Positions 31,421 through 42,949 of a DNA stretch of 64,000 nucleotides are shown one piece after another. The notes under the pieces are model-generated. The model searched no databases, was not told the DNA's origin, and saw nothing but the letters and a program-made list of their open reading frames with translations. Origin of the DNA: Periplaneta americana (lineage: Eukaryota > Arthropoda > Insecta > Blattodea > Blattidae); NCBI RefSeq assembly GCF_040183065.1, contig NC_091119.1:204645298-204709297 (forward strand), in the 5' to 3' direction. The translations under genes were made by a program, and so were the position numbers. Position 1 is the first letter of the stretch, and every line of letters begins with the position of its first letter.

Positions 31421-31866
31421 TATTTGGAAAGATACTAAGTAGTACATTGCAAAAGTATTAGTAGAATAAGTTCTAAATAATTCATGGATGTGAGATTTGG
31501 AATTTAAATATATATTTAGAAATATATTAATAGTAATGGAAATGAAGTACTTAATAAGAAGAGTCGTAAATTCAAGCTTCCAGCTGGAGGTATGAAGAAG
31601 AACGAACGATGCAAATACAGTCCTTCAGAGAATTTCATCGATGGCAACACCAATGGGTCATAAAAAGAGGAAACGAGATGACCAAAGCAACTTAATGTAT
31701 GGAAACCAACGAGCTGTCTTAAAAAACATGGCAATAGTACATCTTGAGGGAACTGAAGAATAGGAACTTCATAATCGAGGTTTCGAAGACTTTCCACAAA
31801 AAGGCGACACTAGCTGCATAACTTACAGTCATATACTATAACCTGCGTTTTTCTGAGTGTAGGATA
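31421..31866. other. Unassigned DNA, perhaps more LINE 5' sequence
   Basis: A 93-residue minus-strand frame (31516-31797) has no conserved block I recognise. It could belong to the LINE upstream of A3. Confidence 0.3.
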
Positions 31867-31868
31867 TA

Positions 31869-32458
31869 CTGGGTGTTCATTTCAAAGTGTGTCATGACGT
31901 CACTGTTGTTGGGTCACCGATTTGAAGCGAGTTTCAGCTTATATGTCAGAGAAGTTGCCTATTATTTAAGGCGTTCTTCAATCTGAACTTGAGAACGTGT
32001 ACGGTATAACTTGAACGTCGTAGCAACAGATGGCGGTCTGTACGGTCTGTGTGCTACCATAACCTCTTTCGAACTGTGTTTTGCGCCGGCAAGTCGTACG
32101 CAGGGTATTTGTTATCATCGGTTGCGTACGGTAACATTCCACAACACAAATCAAATGCTCCGTGTCCATGTTGACCTTCGAAGTTAATGTCAACAAATAC
32201 GTAAGTAATCGTCTTAACCCTCTCTCCATATCCCGACAGTACGTATTTCCAAACAGTTCACATTCCTGCCACTACTGGCGTTACCGTACGTATCGGTACG
32301 TACTCTTCAGAATGAACGCCGTACTGGCTAGGCAACTTCTCTGCCTCTTAGGTTATACACCTCTGCGGAAGTGTAGGAAGATTGAATTCTCTAGGCTCAT
32401 CGGCTAGCCACATGACGGCATACAGCGAGCCATGACACACTTTGAACTGAACGCCCAG
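31869..32458. mobile_element. TA-flanked MITE (590 bp)
   Basis: The left end CTGGGTGTTCATTTCAAAGT and the right end, in reverse complement, CTGGGCGTTCAGTTCAAAGT both continue with GTGTCATG. TA lies on both sides (31867-31868 and 32459-32460). This fits an IS630/Tc1/mariner-type MITE. Inside there are several short CGTACGGTA words. No coding capacity. Confidence 0.75.
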
Positions 32459-32460
32459 TA

Positions 32461-34085
32461 GTGATTGCCATAACAAACCTATGTACAAAAATAATGAATA
32501 AATAACTTAATCAGTGGGTCAATTTGACTTAGTAACCATAAATGAAATCATTTGTCTAGAAATTGTCAAAGCCTGCTAATTTCTAAACATGGGCCAATTA
32601 TTAAGTTATTTTTTATTGTTTTAGATATAAATAACTAGACAGTGGATGCGGGATGATTTATCGTTGCATGTAGCTGCACATTTACTATATGTTACATTTT
32701 TTTCATTCAGACCATTGGCTGAACAGGTTTTAAACGTAAACAGACGACGTCAACATGCTGCTGCATCTCCGTACAGTCAGAAGGAAAAGAAAAATAACGT
32801 ACTGTAGTACATACCTTGCAAGTTCAGTCCTCGTCATCATTGATGCAATTACCAGCGTTGCAGTAAACGACGATATATTCTCGTAAGTTTCGAAGCCGAA
32901 TCGTCTTCGCCTGTCGCTTGAACAGTTTTTGTATCGAGAGAATTTCTGAAGAAAACCTCTAAAATGGGGATCACTCAATTTCTTTAGAGGAATATTTGTA
33001 CTGAGCATCATGTTGCACATGTCGTTAGACCCGCACAACTAAATGATGATGATGATGATGAAGATGATGATGATGATGATTCCTCAGATTTCATTTCAAC
33101 GCATTTCCTGTGCGATGTACTGTTGCAATGTTTCTCTATAGCCTGAGTTGTTCTGGTTTTTATTTCAATTTTACATACATTACGCACGATAGGCCTATTG
33201 TCTTCGTTAATACATAAAATGTCACTCTCATACTTCTTAATTGCATTTCGTATCTCTGAGCGAATTTAACGTTTTGCTGTTAAGAATGAATCAGCACAAC
33301 ATATTCAACTCGTACTAAATACTTGAGCAGGATAATACAACTGCATACATTGCGTTCCAATGTTACTATGAACGGACCGGGGTTCCTTCGTTTTTTACGC
33401 TGCTGTACTCGCCAGGTACACAAAAGACGGACGACGTGGCACGTGCCATATACTCCGATACGAAACAACTTCATTTTTCCTTAAGTCATCATGCATCCAC
33501 TGTCTGGACATAACTTAGGCATCTTATGGCAATGTTAAAATCTGTATGTCGTATAACTTAACCTGAAAAAAAAAGAATGGAGAGAAAAATTCAGGAATGA
33601 GTGGCCAGATACACAGATAGATATAAATTGGACAGACATATTAGATTGACAGACTAGATTACATTAGATTAGTTTAGATTATATTGGACAGAAATAGATA
33701 GATAACATAGCTTTTATTGTTGTCGTAGGGAACGTAAAACCCGAGGCCAAACCAAAAATGGGCTGGAGATCGCATTGATTATGTCTGCCTACTTCAATTG
33801 TGAACTGGACTCGATTAGCCACGGGGACAGTGCAACACTTCACAAATTATGAACGAGCCATTGAATAGGACGGCTTCACTGCTATACCAGATGCACTTTT
33901 TAGTTCCGTAACGCGTGTGTAGTCATAAATTTTACTGCTCTAATTTATAGTCCTGCTGCAGTCATTTTATTTCCGAGTATTAACTGTTCCTTTATTGAGT
34001 AAAACACGAAATTAAAATTGATTTTTCCTCAAATTCATTCTAATACCCATTATCTACAAGTGAAGAGTATGTACTGCGTGTATGT
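32461..34085. other. Unassigned DNA
   Basis: Contains a (GAT)n run at 33043-33080. Otherwise I see no coding frame with known domains, no tandem repeat and no match to other parts of the window. Confidence 0.35.

Positions 34086-34087
<2 letters not shown>

Positions 34088-34136
<49 letters not shown>
34088..34136. repeat. (AT)n microsatellite
   Basis: About 24 TA units immediately upstream of the RTE copy. Confidence 0.95.
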
Positions 34137-34139
<3 letters not shown>

Positions 34140-35240
34140 GTGATTTAATTAAACATATGATTCGGTTAAGAGAGAAGTTTTATATGATATTCTTATTGAA
34201 TTTGGTATCCCCAAGAAACTAGTTCGATTAATTAAAATGTGTCTCAGTGAAACGTACAGCAGAGTCCGTATAGGTCAGTTTCTGTCAGATGCGTTTCCAA
34301 TTGACTGTGGGCTAAAGCAAGGAGATGCACTATCACCTTTACTTTTTAACTTTGCTCTAGAGTATGCCATTAGGAAAGTCCAGGATAACAGAGAGGGTTT
34401 GGAATTGAACGGGTTACATCAGCTGCTTGTCTATGCGGATGACGTGAATATGTTAGGAGAAAATCAACAAACGATTAGGGAAAGTACGGGAATTTTACTT
34501 CAAACAAGTAAAGAGATAGGTTTGAAAGTAAATCCCTAAAAGACAAAGTATATGATTGTGTTTCGTGTCCAGAATATTGTACGAAATGGAAATATAAAAA
34601 TTGGAAACTTATCCTTTGTGGAGGTGGAAAAATTCAAATATCTTGGAGCAACAGTAACAAATATAAATGATACTCGGGAGGAAATTAAACACAGAATAAA
34701 TATGGGAAATGCCTGTTATTATTCGGTTGAGAAGCTTTTATCATCCAGTCTGCTGTCAAAAAATCTGAAAGTTAGAATTTATAAAACAGTTATATTACCG
34801 GTTGTTCTTTATGGTTGTGAAACTTGGACTCTCACTTTGAGAGAGGAACATAGGTTAAGGGTGTTTGAGAATAAGGCGCTTAGGAAAATATTTTGAGCTA
34901 AGAGGGATGAAGTTACAGGAGAATGGAGAAAGTTACACAACGCAGAACTGCACGCATTGTATTCTTCACCTGACATAATTAGGAACATTAAATCCAGACG
35001 TTTGAGATGGGCAGGGCATGTAGCACGTATGGGCGGATTCTGAAATGCATGTAGAGTATTAGTTGGGAGGCCGGAGGAAAAAATACCTTTGGGGAAGCCG
35101 AGAAGTAGATGGGATGATAATATTAAAATGGATTTGAGGGAGGTGGGATATCATGGTAGAGACTGGATTAATCTTGCTTAGGATAGGGACCCATGGCGGG
35201 CTTATGTGAGGGCGGCAATGAACCTTCGGGTTCCTTAAAA
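34140..35240 (+). pseudogene. RTE-type LINE, 5'-truncated copy R5
   Basis: Begins at [20 protein letters not shown]. It holds motif [14 protein letters not shown] and motif C YADDVNML in an open stretch to 34539, where GAA has become TAA. The same frame resumes and runs to TGA at 34894-34896 (in RKIF.AKRDE). A further stop interrupts the GESRNAY block, and the protein end MNLRVP is kept. Point nonsense changes outnumber indels. The 3' tail is short (GCGAGTAGC), unlike the (GTAA)n of other copies. Confidence 0.88.
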
Positions 35241-35244
35241 GCGA

Positions 35245-36270
35245 GTAGCTCAAGTGAACAAGTTTAAATATTGAGGAAGTATTATGTCTTATATGGCTAA
35301 ACTTAATAAAAAAAAATACATAGTACAACTTTATTAATAGCACGACATGTAGGAAAATCCTTAAGACCGTGGAAGGTCAAACAAGAAGAATGAAGAACAT
35401 TGCTGCTCGCATGAGTTTCATTCTATCCTTGCCAGAGCTTCACTCCGGTCTCCGTGTAAACAAGCTTGTCATCGCGTTGGCGACAGGCAAACATCCATGT
35501 CCTACACCTGTTTTGAACCCACGACCGCAGCGCCCACTCAGCGTAAAAGCCGAGCTCACTGGCCTTTGCTTGCGTGGTGACTGGGAATTTAATTACACGC
35601 ATATTTGAGTAGTCATCTGTTGAATTCTGGTTATTCACATTTCTTCATTTCCCTGCAGAGGTCACACAAAACAGAATCCACGGCTGTACGTTAAAAAATC
35701 AACGACTCTCGTTATGCAGGCCTGTAAGTGCGATCTGCACCCTTTCACTAGAAAACAGCTCCGATAGCGTGGAGCGTTTCCCGTCTTTCGGCTATAAATG
35801 AACGCTCCGGGGAATAGAAGGGGGTAGATGCATTGGGGCGGCGAGTACGTTCAGTTAAAAGGGTGTGAGAGGGGGCAGGTGTCACCCCTAGAGCGCTAAC
35901 TATGCCGGGTTGGGGGTGTGATAATGGTAGGACTCATACTCAATATTTAATGACCCTGTAAGCCTATTTGGCGAAGCTATACAGGAAGGCGGACTATCCA
36001 GGCAACAGAAATACACAAACCATTGAGGGCAGGAGTGAGAGGTGTTTACTAGGAACTGGGAGGAAAGTTCAGAGAACAGAGCTGTCAATGACGTTCAGCT
36101 TTTTGTTATTCTCACAACATACACGCGCCTGCGCAGTAACTTGCCTCATTTCCACTGCCTTGTTATCGCTATCATATTTTTCCTGGGTATAAAACCGGAT
36201 TTTTTCTGCATGTGAGGATTAGCCTACAAAAAGTCTGTCCAAGGCACGTCACAGCCCTCACTATTACGGT
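35245..36270. other. Unassigned DNA with a TATA-like patch
   Basis: Bases 35740-35870 are richer in G+C and hold GGCTATAAATGAACGC (35791-35806), a TATA-box-like word. There is no gene downstream that I can recognise. Frames at 35369-35638 and 35900-36192 overlap on both strands with no domain. Confidence 0.3.
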
Positions 36271-36388
36271 TCTATAGGGTGATCCGTTTGGGGTGACATA
36301 AAATAAAAACGTGATAAAATGAGAACTGCTGCAGTTTAATGTTAAACAATTTGTGCATGCATTCTAGAAGAAGGGAGTTTTGTTCAAA

Positions 36389-36790
36389 TTAAACCTCAAC
36401 GTGCCCACCATTGCGAACACGACACAGTTCATATCTTGAGGCTAATTCCTCCCATGTGTGGTCGAACACCTCTGGGGTAACTTTCTCAAAAGCTGAGAAA
36501 ATCTTTATTCCGGATCATGAATATCCCTGGGTCGCTGTGCATACACTTCATTCATCACTAAACTCCAGAGAAAGAAATCGGGTGGTGTCAGGTCTGGGGT
36601 ATTTGAAGACCACACCAGTTATTACGAAATGTGTCATCCAGATAATCACGGACGTCTGTTACCCAATGAGGTGGTGCACCATCCTGTTGGAACACGATAC
36701 CCATGCTGCTATCCTGTTCCAGTTGTGGTTCGAAAAAGTTTTTCAACATGTCCAGGTATGGTTCTGATGGAATTGTTTCCTCTGCGAAGA
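36389..36790 (-). pseudogene. IS630/mariner-type transposase, C-terminal half
   Basis: Minus strand: FAEETIPSEPYLDMLKNFFE, then PQLEQDSSMGIVFQQDGAPP and HWVTDVRDYL. FQQDGAPPHW carries the second catalytic Asp and is a hallmark of this transposase group. The WPPRSPDLTP region and its third Asp are damaged by frameshifts near 36600. The C-terminus can still be read as EKVTPEVFDHTWEELASRYE, then LCRVRNGGHVEV and a stop at 36389-36391. The N-terminal side ends abruptly at the low-complexity tract. Confidence 0.8.
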
Positions 36791-36794
36791 TAAG

Positions 36795-36855
36795 GTTTAT
36801 TTAACTATATATCCATTTTATACTCATTTATTTATCTATTTATTCATTTATCTAC

Positions 36856-36886
<31 letters not shown>

Positions 36887-37960
36887 TTTCTCTATTTATC
36901 CATTTATCTACTTTTTTATTTATTTATCTATTTATCCATCTATCTACTTATTTATTTATTTATTCATTTATTTATTTATCTATTTATCTTCTTAAATAGT
37001 TAGGCTATTTACTCATTTATTTAATTAATTATTCACTTGTTTGTTTATTTACCTATTTATCCATTTATCTACGTATTTATTTATTTATTTTTATCAATTT
37101 ATTTATTTATTTTTAAATTTAATTAATTATTTATTTCTTTATCTATTTATCCATTTTTCTTCTTAAATATTTAGGCTATTTACTCATTTATTTAATTAAT
37201 TATTCACTTATTTGTATATTTATCTATTTATCCATTTCTCTACTTATTTATTTATTTATCAATTTATTTTAATTTAATTAATTATTTATTTCTTTATCTA
37301 TTTATCCATTTATTTATTTATTTATCTATTTATCAATTTTTCTTCTTAAATATTTAGGCTATTTACTCATTTATTTAATTAATTATTAATTTATTTATTT
37401 GTTGATGTATTTATCCATTTATCTACTTATTTATTTATTTATCAATTTATTAATTTATTATTAATTTAATTAATTATTTCTTTCTTTATCTATTTATCCG
37501 TTTATTTATTTACTTTATCCATTTTTCTTGTTAAATATTTAGGCTATTTACTCATTTATTTAATTAATTATTCACTTATATATTTATTTATCTATTTATC
37601 CAATTATCTACGTATTTATTTATTTATCAATTTATTAATTTATTTTTTAATTTAATTAATTATTTATTTCTTTATCTATTTACCCATTTATTTATATATA
37701 TATATATATATATTTATCCATTTACTTACTTATTTATTTATTTGTTTATTTATTTATTTATCCATTTTTCTTCTTAAATATTTAGGCTATTTACTCATTT
37801 ATTTAATTAATTATTCACTTATTTATTTATCTAATTATGTTCTTATTTATTTATTTATCTATCAATTTGTCCATTTATTTTTAATTTAATTAATTCTTTA
37901 TTTATTTATCTATTTATCCATTTATCCACTTATGTATTTATATCTTTATTTCTGATATTT
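36795..37960. repeat. TTTA-rich low-complexity tract with about 200-bp repeats
   Basis: TTTATTTATCTATTTATCCA-type sequence about 1.17 kb long. A longer repeat is visible: TTCTTCTTAAATATTTAGGC, TATTTACTCATTTATTTAAT and TAATTATT recur near 36990, 37155, 37340, 37530 and 37765. This gives a period of roughly 180-235 bp over the simple repeat. Confidence 0.9.
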
Positions 37961-37964
37961 CTGG

Positions 37965-38110
37965 TTTCAAAAATCCACAGGATAGTTCGACGACCCATCA
38001 GCTCGCATACCGTACTGTATCCAAGTCCATAAACATCTTCCGGCTCACAAGTCAGTTCCTCTCGTCACCTCACAACCATTGAACCATTTCAGGTGCTGTT
38101 ACTTTAAACT
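37965..38110 (-). pseudogene. Possible upstream part of the same transposase
   Basis: The minus-strand frame reads CEPEDVYGLGYSTVCELMGR, then RTILWIFETRN. Compared with the usual order NVWCGLM..R.IGPFFFAEETI, this could be the piece just before FAEETI at 36790. The match is loose and the claim rests mainly on position and orientation. Confidence 0.35.
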
Positions 38111-38130
38111 CGTGACAGATTTGCTTCTTT

Positions 38131-38740
38131 AATTGTTTGATTTCTGGGTTCTATTTAAGGAGTCGCTCTTTGTGTATCCCCACCCCACTCCTCGTCAAGA
38201 AAACGTCTTAGGAAGAAATAAGGACGTGTTTAATTCTTGGCGGAGGACGGAGGAGTTGCGGGATGCAAAACAACAAGGAGCAGCCTGGAAGAGAAAACCG
38301 TCTTTTCCTTTCTCCGTGTATGTGCGCCGGCAGCTTTGAATACAGGGGGATTATCCAATACTTGTCTGCTTTGTGTAAGAGAATCTTTTGAAACAAACAG
38401 AAAATAAAAACCAACAAGAGCAAGCAGACGAAGGCAGAGGAGTGAAATGTGAATGCTCTGAAGCATGGAATGAATTTCGTGACAATGCCAACTCCGCTGT
38501 ACGCACTCTCACGCACGCACTACGCATTGCCTTTCCGGGTGAGTAATTATTTAAAAGCCGGGACATATGCAACAATGTTTGCCTTCAAAACCAGCATCGC
38601 GTCTTCTCTTTCTCTTCTTCTCCTTCTCTCGTTTTCTGCTCAATTTCTTGTCGTCTTAGTCTGTCGTTTTTCTCTAGTCATTAGGAAATGCGTTTGTTTT
38701 CTGTGACTTGATAGTTCAGTTTTGTATTTTTTAGGGTATA
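38131..38740. other. Unassigned DNA
   Basis: Several overlapping frames on both strands without domains. No repeat match. Confidence 0.3.
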
Positions 38741-38769
38741 AATCTAAAATCGAAATCGGTAATAAATTA

Positions 38770-39129
38770 GCTGATACTTTTTTTGACAAATAGAGGTCTC
38801 CGTTAAGGGTGCAGTTTGTTACCAACTTTGTTTAAAATTTATGTGCATGACGTTTTAAAAAATTAGAAAAAAAATGTTCTAATCCGAGGATACATATTTC
38901 CAATAACAGAACATTGCATACTCTACATTTTGCTGATGATCAGTCAGTACTGGCACAAACTTATGATGGTTTAGAATATATAAAAAGAAAATTGATAGAA
39001 CAATATTATAATAAATGGGGATTAGTAGTGAATACGAAAGAAACAAAATATTTATCAATTGATGAACCAAGACAAAATTTGATTTTGAGAAATAGAGACA
39101 TTATAGAACTTTGTGAAGAAGTAACGTAG
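38770..39129 (+). pseudogene. Non-LTR reverse transcriptase fragment (motifs B-C)
   Basis: Across one stop, bases 38793-38870 read RGLR.GCSLLPTLFKIYVHDV (RT motif B region, normally GLRQGCSLSPTLF). From 38914 the frame holds LHFADDQSVLAQ (motif C, FADD) and WGLVVNTKETKYLSI, the usual run after the active site. The family differs from the RTE copies (FADDQ against YADDV). Both ends are cut; a family A LINE begins just downstream in the opposite direction. Confidence 0.75.
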
Positions 39130-39146
39130 TAGTATTAGTAGTATTT

Positions 39147-40025
39147 ATTTATTTATTTAACCTGGTAGAGATAAGGCCGTCAGGGATTACAACTATAACA
39201 TCAACAATAAAATAGAATTAATATTAAATTTACAATTACAATTACAATAAAAATTAAAGTACGACAAGATTACCTGATTAATGAAAGCTAGACATTTTAT
39301 CATAGAAGTTAAGAACAAAGAATATTTTTGTATTTACTGAATTACATATTAAACCTGCAATAACAAAAATCTATAGTGATGAAATTACCGGATATTGAAA
39401 TATTCTGTGATAGATTAAGAGAACTATTTACAAGAAACCATGTCTGAACGAGCCTCAATTACTGACCAAGTGCCTAGTAAGTTTGCGTTTGAATTCAATT
39501 TTATTTCGACAGTCCCTGATGCTAGCAGGTAACGAATTCCAGAGTCTTGGCAGGGCTATTGTGAAAGAGGATGAGTATGAGGAGGTGCGATGGGATGGTA
39601 TTGTTAGTATTGTTTCATGGCGTGAGCGTGTGTTCAGATTGTGGTGGGAAGAAAGGTAAGTGAAGCGAGACGACAGGTACGAAGGAATAGAAGAGTTCAA
39701 GATTTCGAAGAGAAGGAGAAGTGAATGTAAATTTCTTTTCTTATCTAGTTTAAGCCAACCTATTGTTTCCAGGGATGGGGTAATATGATCATATTTACGA
39801 ACATTGCTTACAAAACGTACACACAAATTATGAGCACGTTGAAGTTTCGTTTTGTTGTCGCTGGAAAGGTCAGTCAGTAAAATGTCCGCATAGTCAAAAT
39901 AGGGAAATACAAGCGTCTGCACAAGGGACTTTTTTAAGCAAGAGGGAAGATGAACATTTATCCTTTTTAGCACATGGATAATATAATATACTTTTCTGCA
40001 GGTTTCTGTGATTTGCATGTCCCAC
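39147..40025 (-). mobile_element. LINE family A, 5'-truncated copy A4
   Basis: The tail TATTTATTTATTTAACCTGG lies at the left, followed by the hairpin region, which is cut by a small deletion (AAGGCCGTCAGGG, about 39172-39184). The 3' UTR shares long blocks with copy A3, and the RT C-terminus is upstream. Confidence 0.82.
39455..40018 (-). pseudogene. Non-LTR retrotransposon RT, C-terminal fragment (187 aa)
   Basis: Open without stops. Blocks in order: KSLVQTLVFPYFDYADILLT (the SLV.P.FDY region after the RT core), KLQRAHNLCVRFVSNVRKYD, HITPSLETIGWLKLDKKRNL, TSSYSSSFTIALPRLWNSLP and IRDCRNKIEFKRKL. This is the longest family A protein piece in the window. It is related to the piece at 3619-4107 but clearly a different subfamily (about half identical by eye). 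It lacks all catalytic motifs. Confidence 0.82.
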
Positions 40026-40189
40026 GTATGCAGGAATGAAAATAAAGATGGGCATTATGAAGACGAAATAGGGAATTGAACTGAAAAAAGGAACATTTGT
40101 AATTATTTCTTACCTAAAGGAAATATTATAGGATAAAAATATCAGTACGTACCAAAACTAAAATTACCATAACGTAACAACAACAACAA

Positions 40190-40487
40190 GAAACGGCTTT
40201 TAAAGAACCCGGAGGTTCATTGCCGCCCTCACATAAGCCCGTCATCGGTCCCTATTATGAAGAATAATCCAGTGTCTATCATCATATCCCACCTCCCTCA
40301 AACCCATTTTAATGTTATCCTGCCATCTACGTCTCGCCTCCCCAAGCCCCCCTGCCTCCCAATTAATACTCTATATGCATTTCTTGATTCACCCATACGT
40401 GCTACATACTCTGCCTATCTCAAACGTCTGGATTTAATGTTCATAATTATGTCAGGTGAAGGATACAATGCGTGCAGTTCTGCGTTA
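40190..40487 (-). pseudogene. RTE-type LINE, C-terminal fragment (copy R6)
   Basis: Minus strand from the [10 protein letters not shown] region (with YPSPDIII-like changes) through GES.NAY to the MNLRVL end. Deletions near 40340 remove part of the GRPRRRW block. The 3' end is next to a CAACAACAACAA run that may replace the usual tail. Confidence 0.8.
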
Positions 40488-40499
40488 CTATAGCAACAG

Positions 40500-41300
40500 C
40501 AGGACTTTCTCTGGCCATTAAAAGTAATAATAATGCAATACATTCAGGCAACTGAAATGGTTTTTTTAGAAGAACAGCAAGAATTTCAGGAAGAGGCAAA
40601 ATTAGAAACTGAAATATACGAGGGAAGATGAAATTTCAGGGTAGGCCTACAATAAATTTTAAATTACATAAAAACAGAGTAGTTAAAATTGTACTTGCAG
40701 GTTCAGCGAATGGAGGAAAAACGACTGCCAAAATATATATTAGAGAGGAAACTTGAAGTAGATACAGGGGAACATCTAAGGTTTCATGGAGTCAAGCATG
40801 AAGGAAAAAAGCTGCAGACTGGAGGTTGGATGATAGAAGGCTATGGCTACTAGGAATTGGAAGATGTCATCGACATCATATAACCGATATGTTATTCTTA
40901 CTAATTATTATTAATAATTTATTGTTTGCACAATTATTTTTAAATATACTTCCATAGAGGCTGTTTCGTGATTGAAATCACTCGTATCATGATTTTTAAT
41001 CGAAAAAAATTTGACACCGAAAGTTACCAAACAAATTTATTACCTAAAACCTATATACAGAACCAACTGGTGGTACTTCCATTTTCCGAGACAAACCGAA
41101 AGTAGAGGTAACTGGGATCAACTTTGAATTTCCAAATTAGAACATATTTCGTTTAAGGTATCTTTAGATAGATCTGAGGTGAAATTTGAATTTTCTGAAC
41201 TATTCAAACTAGGACCCTGAAATGTGTACAGTTATTCTGCTTATAGGGTCTAAACAGTCTTTGCACAAAATTCAAAATTTCATCTAATTCGGTTAATGAA
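40500..41300. other. Unassigned AT-rich DNA
   Basis: No recognisable coding, tandem or dispersed repeat up to the pogo-like element. Confidence 0.35.
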
Positions 41301-41307
41301 TGAATTA

Positions 41308-42945
41308 CCGTCAAACCGTCTAGAGTCGACCGCTTTTCTTCGTACTTTTAACGCTACTTCTCAGACAAAGCGATCTACTATTTCACTGAAAATTGTATGT
41401 TATAGCGCACAACTCAGAGACCTTTTTCTGTTATTTTCATTTTATGAACTTCCATGGTCACTGAGGAAAACAAATCTTAAACGCCGGTCGACTCAACCCT
41501 GTACTTGGTGTTAAGTCGACCACCATATTAAAAATACGTATAAATGAACGTGTGCTCTCATTCCGGTCGAAATCGACCTCCTTTTGGATGCTTTTATTGT
41601 TATATATTTTATTATTTTTTATTTTTAAGTTATTTGGAATAGGAAAATGGGAACTTTAATACAGTTATTTTAAATAGGTTAAGGCTCATAAATTTAATAG
41701 GAAATATTTAATTAATTAGCAGACATAAAATTACGTCAAACTACATACAACATTATTACATTATTAATGTACTTTATTAATGTACTAAATAGCCCTGAAA
41801 AATACCGAAAATACAGTTTCCATCTCCTAATTAATATCATATCCCTGAAAATCAACACCAAATTTTACGAATTCCTTTTCCTCCATAGGAACAGAAGCAC
41901 TTAGTTTTCTTTCTACCTGAACATAGTCAATAAGATTCACATCCTCTACCTCAGGATACTTGAACTGGAATCCACCACAATTTCTAACAAAACGAAGTTC
42001 AAGTCCTTCTCCTGGAACCAGTTCCTCAATGCAACCGACATAAAATTTAATTGTCTTTTTAGTTGGGAACTTCACTAAAAGCTGATCCCCTGATTTAGGG
42101 TCATCGAAATTGTCATTATCATTGTTATCTTCCTCTTCAACCCGCTTATCTGACGAATCTTCAGTGGAATGTCGTCCGACTTCATCACTATCTCTGGACT
42201 CCTGGTATCCTCTCTGTTTTATTTTCTTGGTGGTTTTCTTGGCTTCTCTTTTTCTGGTCTCCTCAGTTGACACAGGATGAGAGATTTCTTCATTTGACTG
42301 AGATGTTCCGTCTTCAGTAGGCCTACTGATACTTGCAATACTTTTTCCTGGTTCAGTTTCAATTTTCCTTTTCCTTTTCTTGGCAGCTAATTATTTTTCA
42401 TATCTCGTGCCCTGGAGCACTTTGATGACCGCTTCTCCCAACAGTGCCTGTGTGGACTGAGATTCTGGAGACTCTGTCAAACCAGATTGTGGTAGTTTAT
42501 TAAGAATTCTTTGTGGCTGGAATGGATTAATTCCACAGGCCTGCATGGTCGACTCTGTATTGGAATACAACTTCAACTTCTGACATCTCTCAATAATATG
42601 GAAAAATATTTTTGTTGTAATATGTTGTTAAACTTAAAATTCTCATTACAGAAATACAGTTATTTTTTTACTGCATTACAGTTAAACAAGGCTAAATTGT
42701 TAAAAGTTAGACAGAGTACTTTTTTGTTACTATTTTTGCTATTGGCAATAATGAATTTTACATAATCAAGGACGCAAAATACGTTTGGTACTACCTTGCG
42801 AGATTGAAAGGGGAAGTGTTATCAGTCAGCTGGAAGCAAGCAGTGGCGGCTAGTAGGCAATTCTATTGGAATAAACACGTGAAAATAGAAAGTGTACACA
42901 GTGGTCGAATCTAGACCCCCAGATCGACTCTAGACGGTTCCACGG
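41308..42945 (-). mobile_element. Pogo/Tigger-like element, 5' coding half deleted (1638 bp)
   Basis: The left end CCGTCAAACCGTCTAGAGTC and the right end, in reverse complement, CCGTGGAACCGTCTAGAGTC are flanked by TA (41306-41307 and 42946-42947). GTCGA words cluster near both ends (41325, 41488, 41514, 41567, 42903, 42924), probably transposase-binding repeats. Coding remains only for the C-terminal part of the transposase. Confidence 0.75.
41827..42590 (-). pseudogene. Pogo-like transposase, C-terminal region
   Basis: The minus-strand frame starts with TMQACGINPFQPQRILNKLP, matching the region after the DDE core (typically TGI.PFNP..VL..LP). It is followed by a stop near 42391 (GTRYEK then stop then LAAKKRKRK, a basic stretch). 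After that comes an acidic low-complexity linker (SDKRVEEEDNNDNDNFDD), then a compact tail GDQLLVKFPTKKTIKFYVGC and VERKLSASVPM. A tail of the form G....VKFPTKK...YVG is common at the end of pogo-type transposases and domesticated relatives. The CENPB-type DNA-binding domain and DDE core are absent. The last 148 residues are open. Confidence 0.65.
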
Positions 42946-42949
42946 TACC

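Larger units (their letters stand above)
36277..38130 (-). mobile_element. IS630/mariner-type element split by TTTA-rich DNA
   Basis: The presumed end is TA then GGGTGATCCGTTTGGGGTGA at 36277. Transposase coding lies on the minus strand at 36389-36790 and possibly again at 37965-38110, with the TTTA-rich tract 36795-37960 between them. The far terminus is not identified. Confidence 0.55.

Noticed and set aside
35369..35638. tRNA-like sequence (GTGGGTTCAAAACAGG on the minus strand)
   Set aside because: Only a B-box-like word; no A-box or cloverleaf could be drawn.
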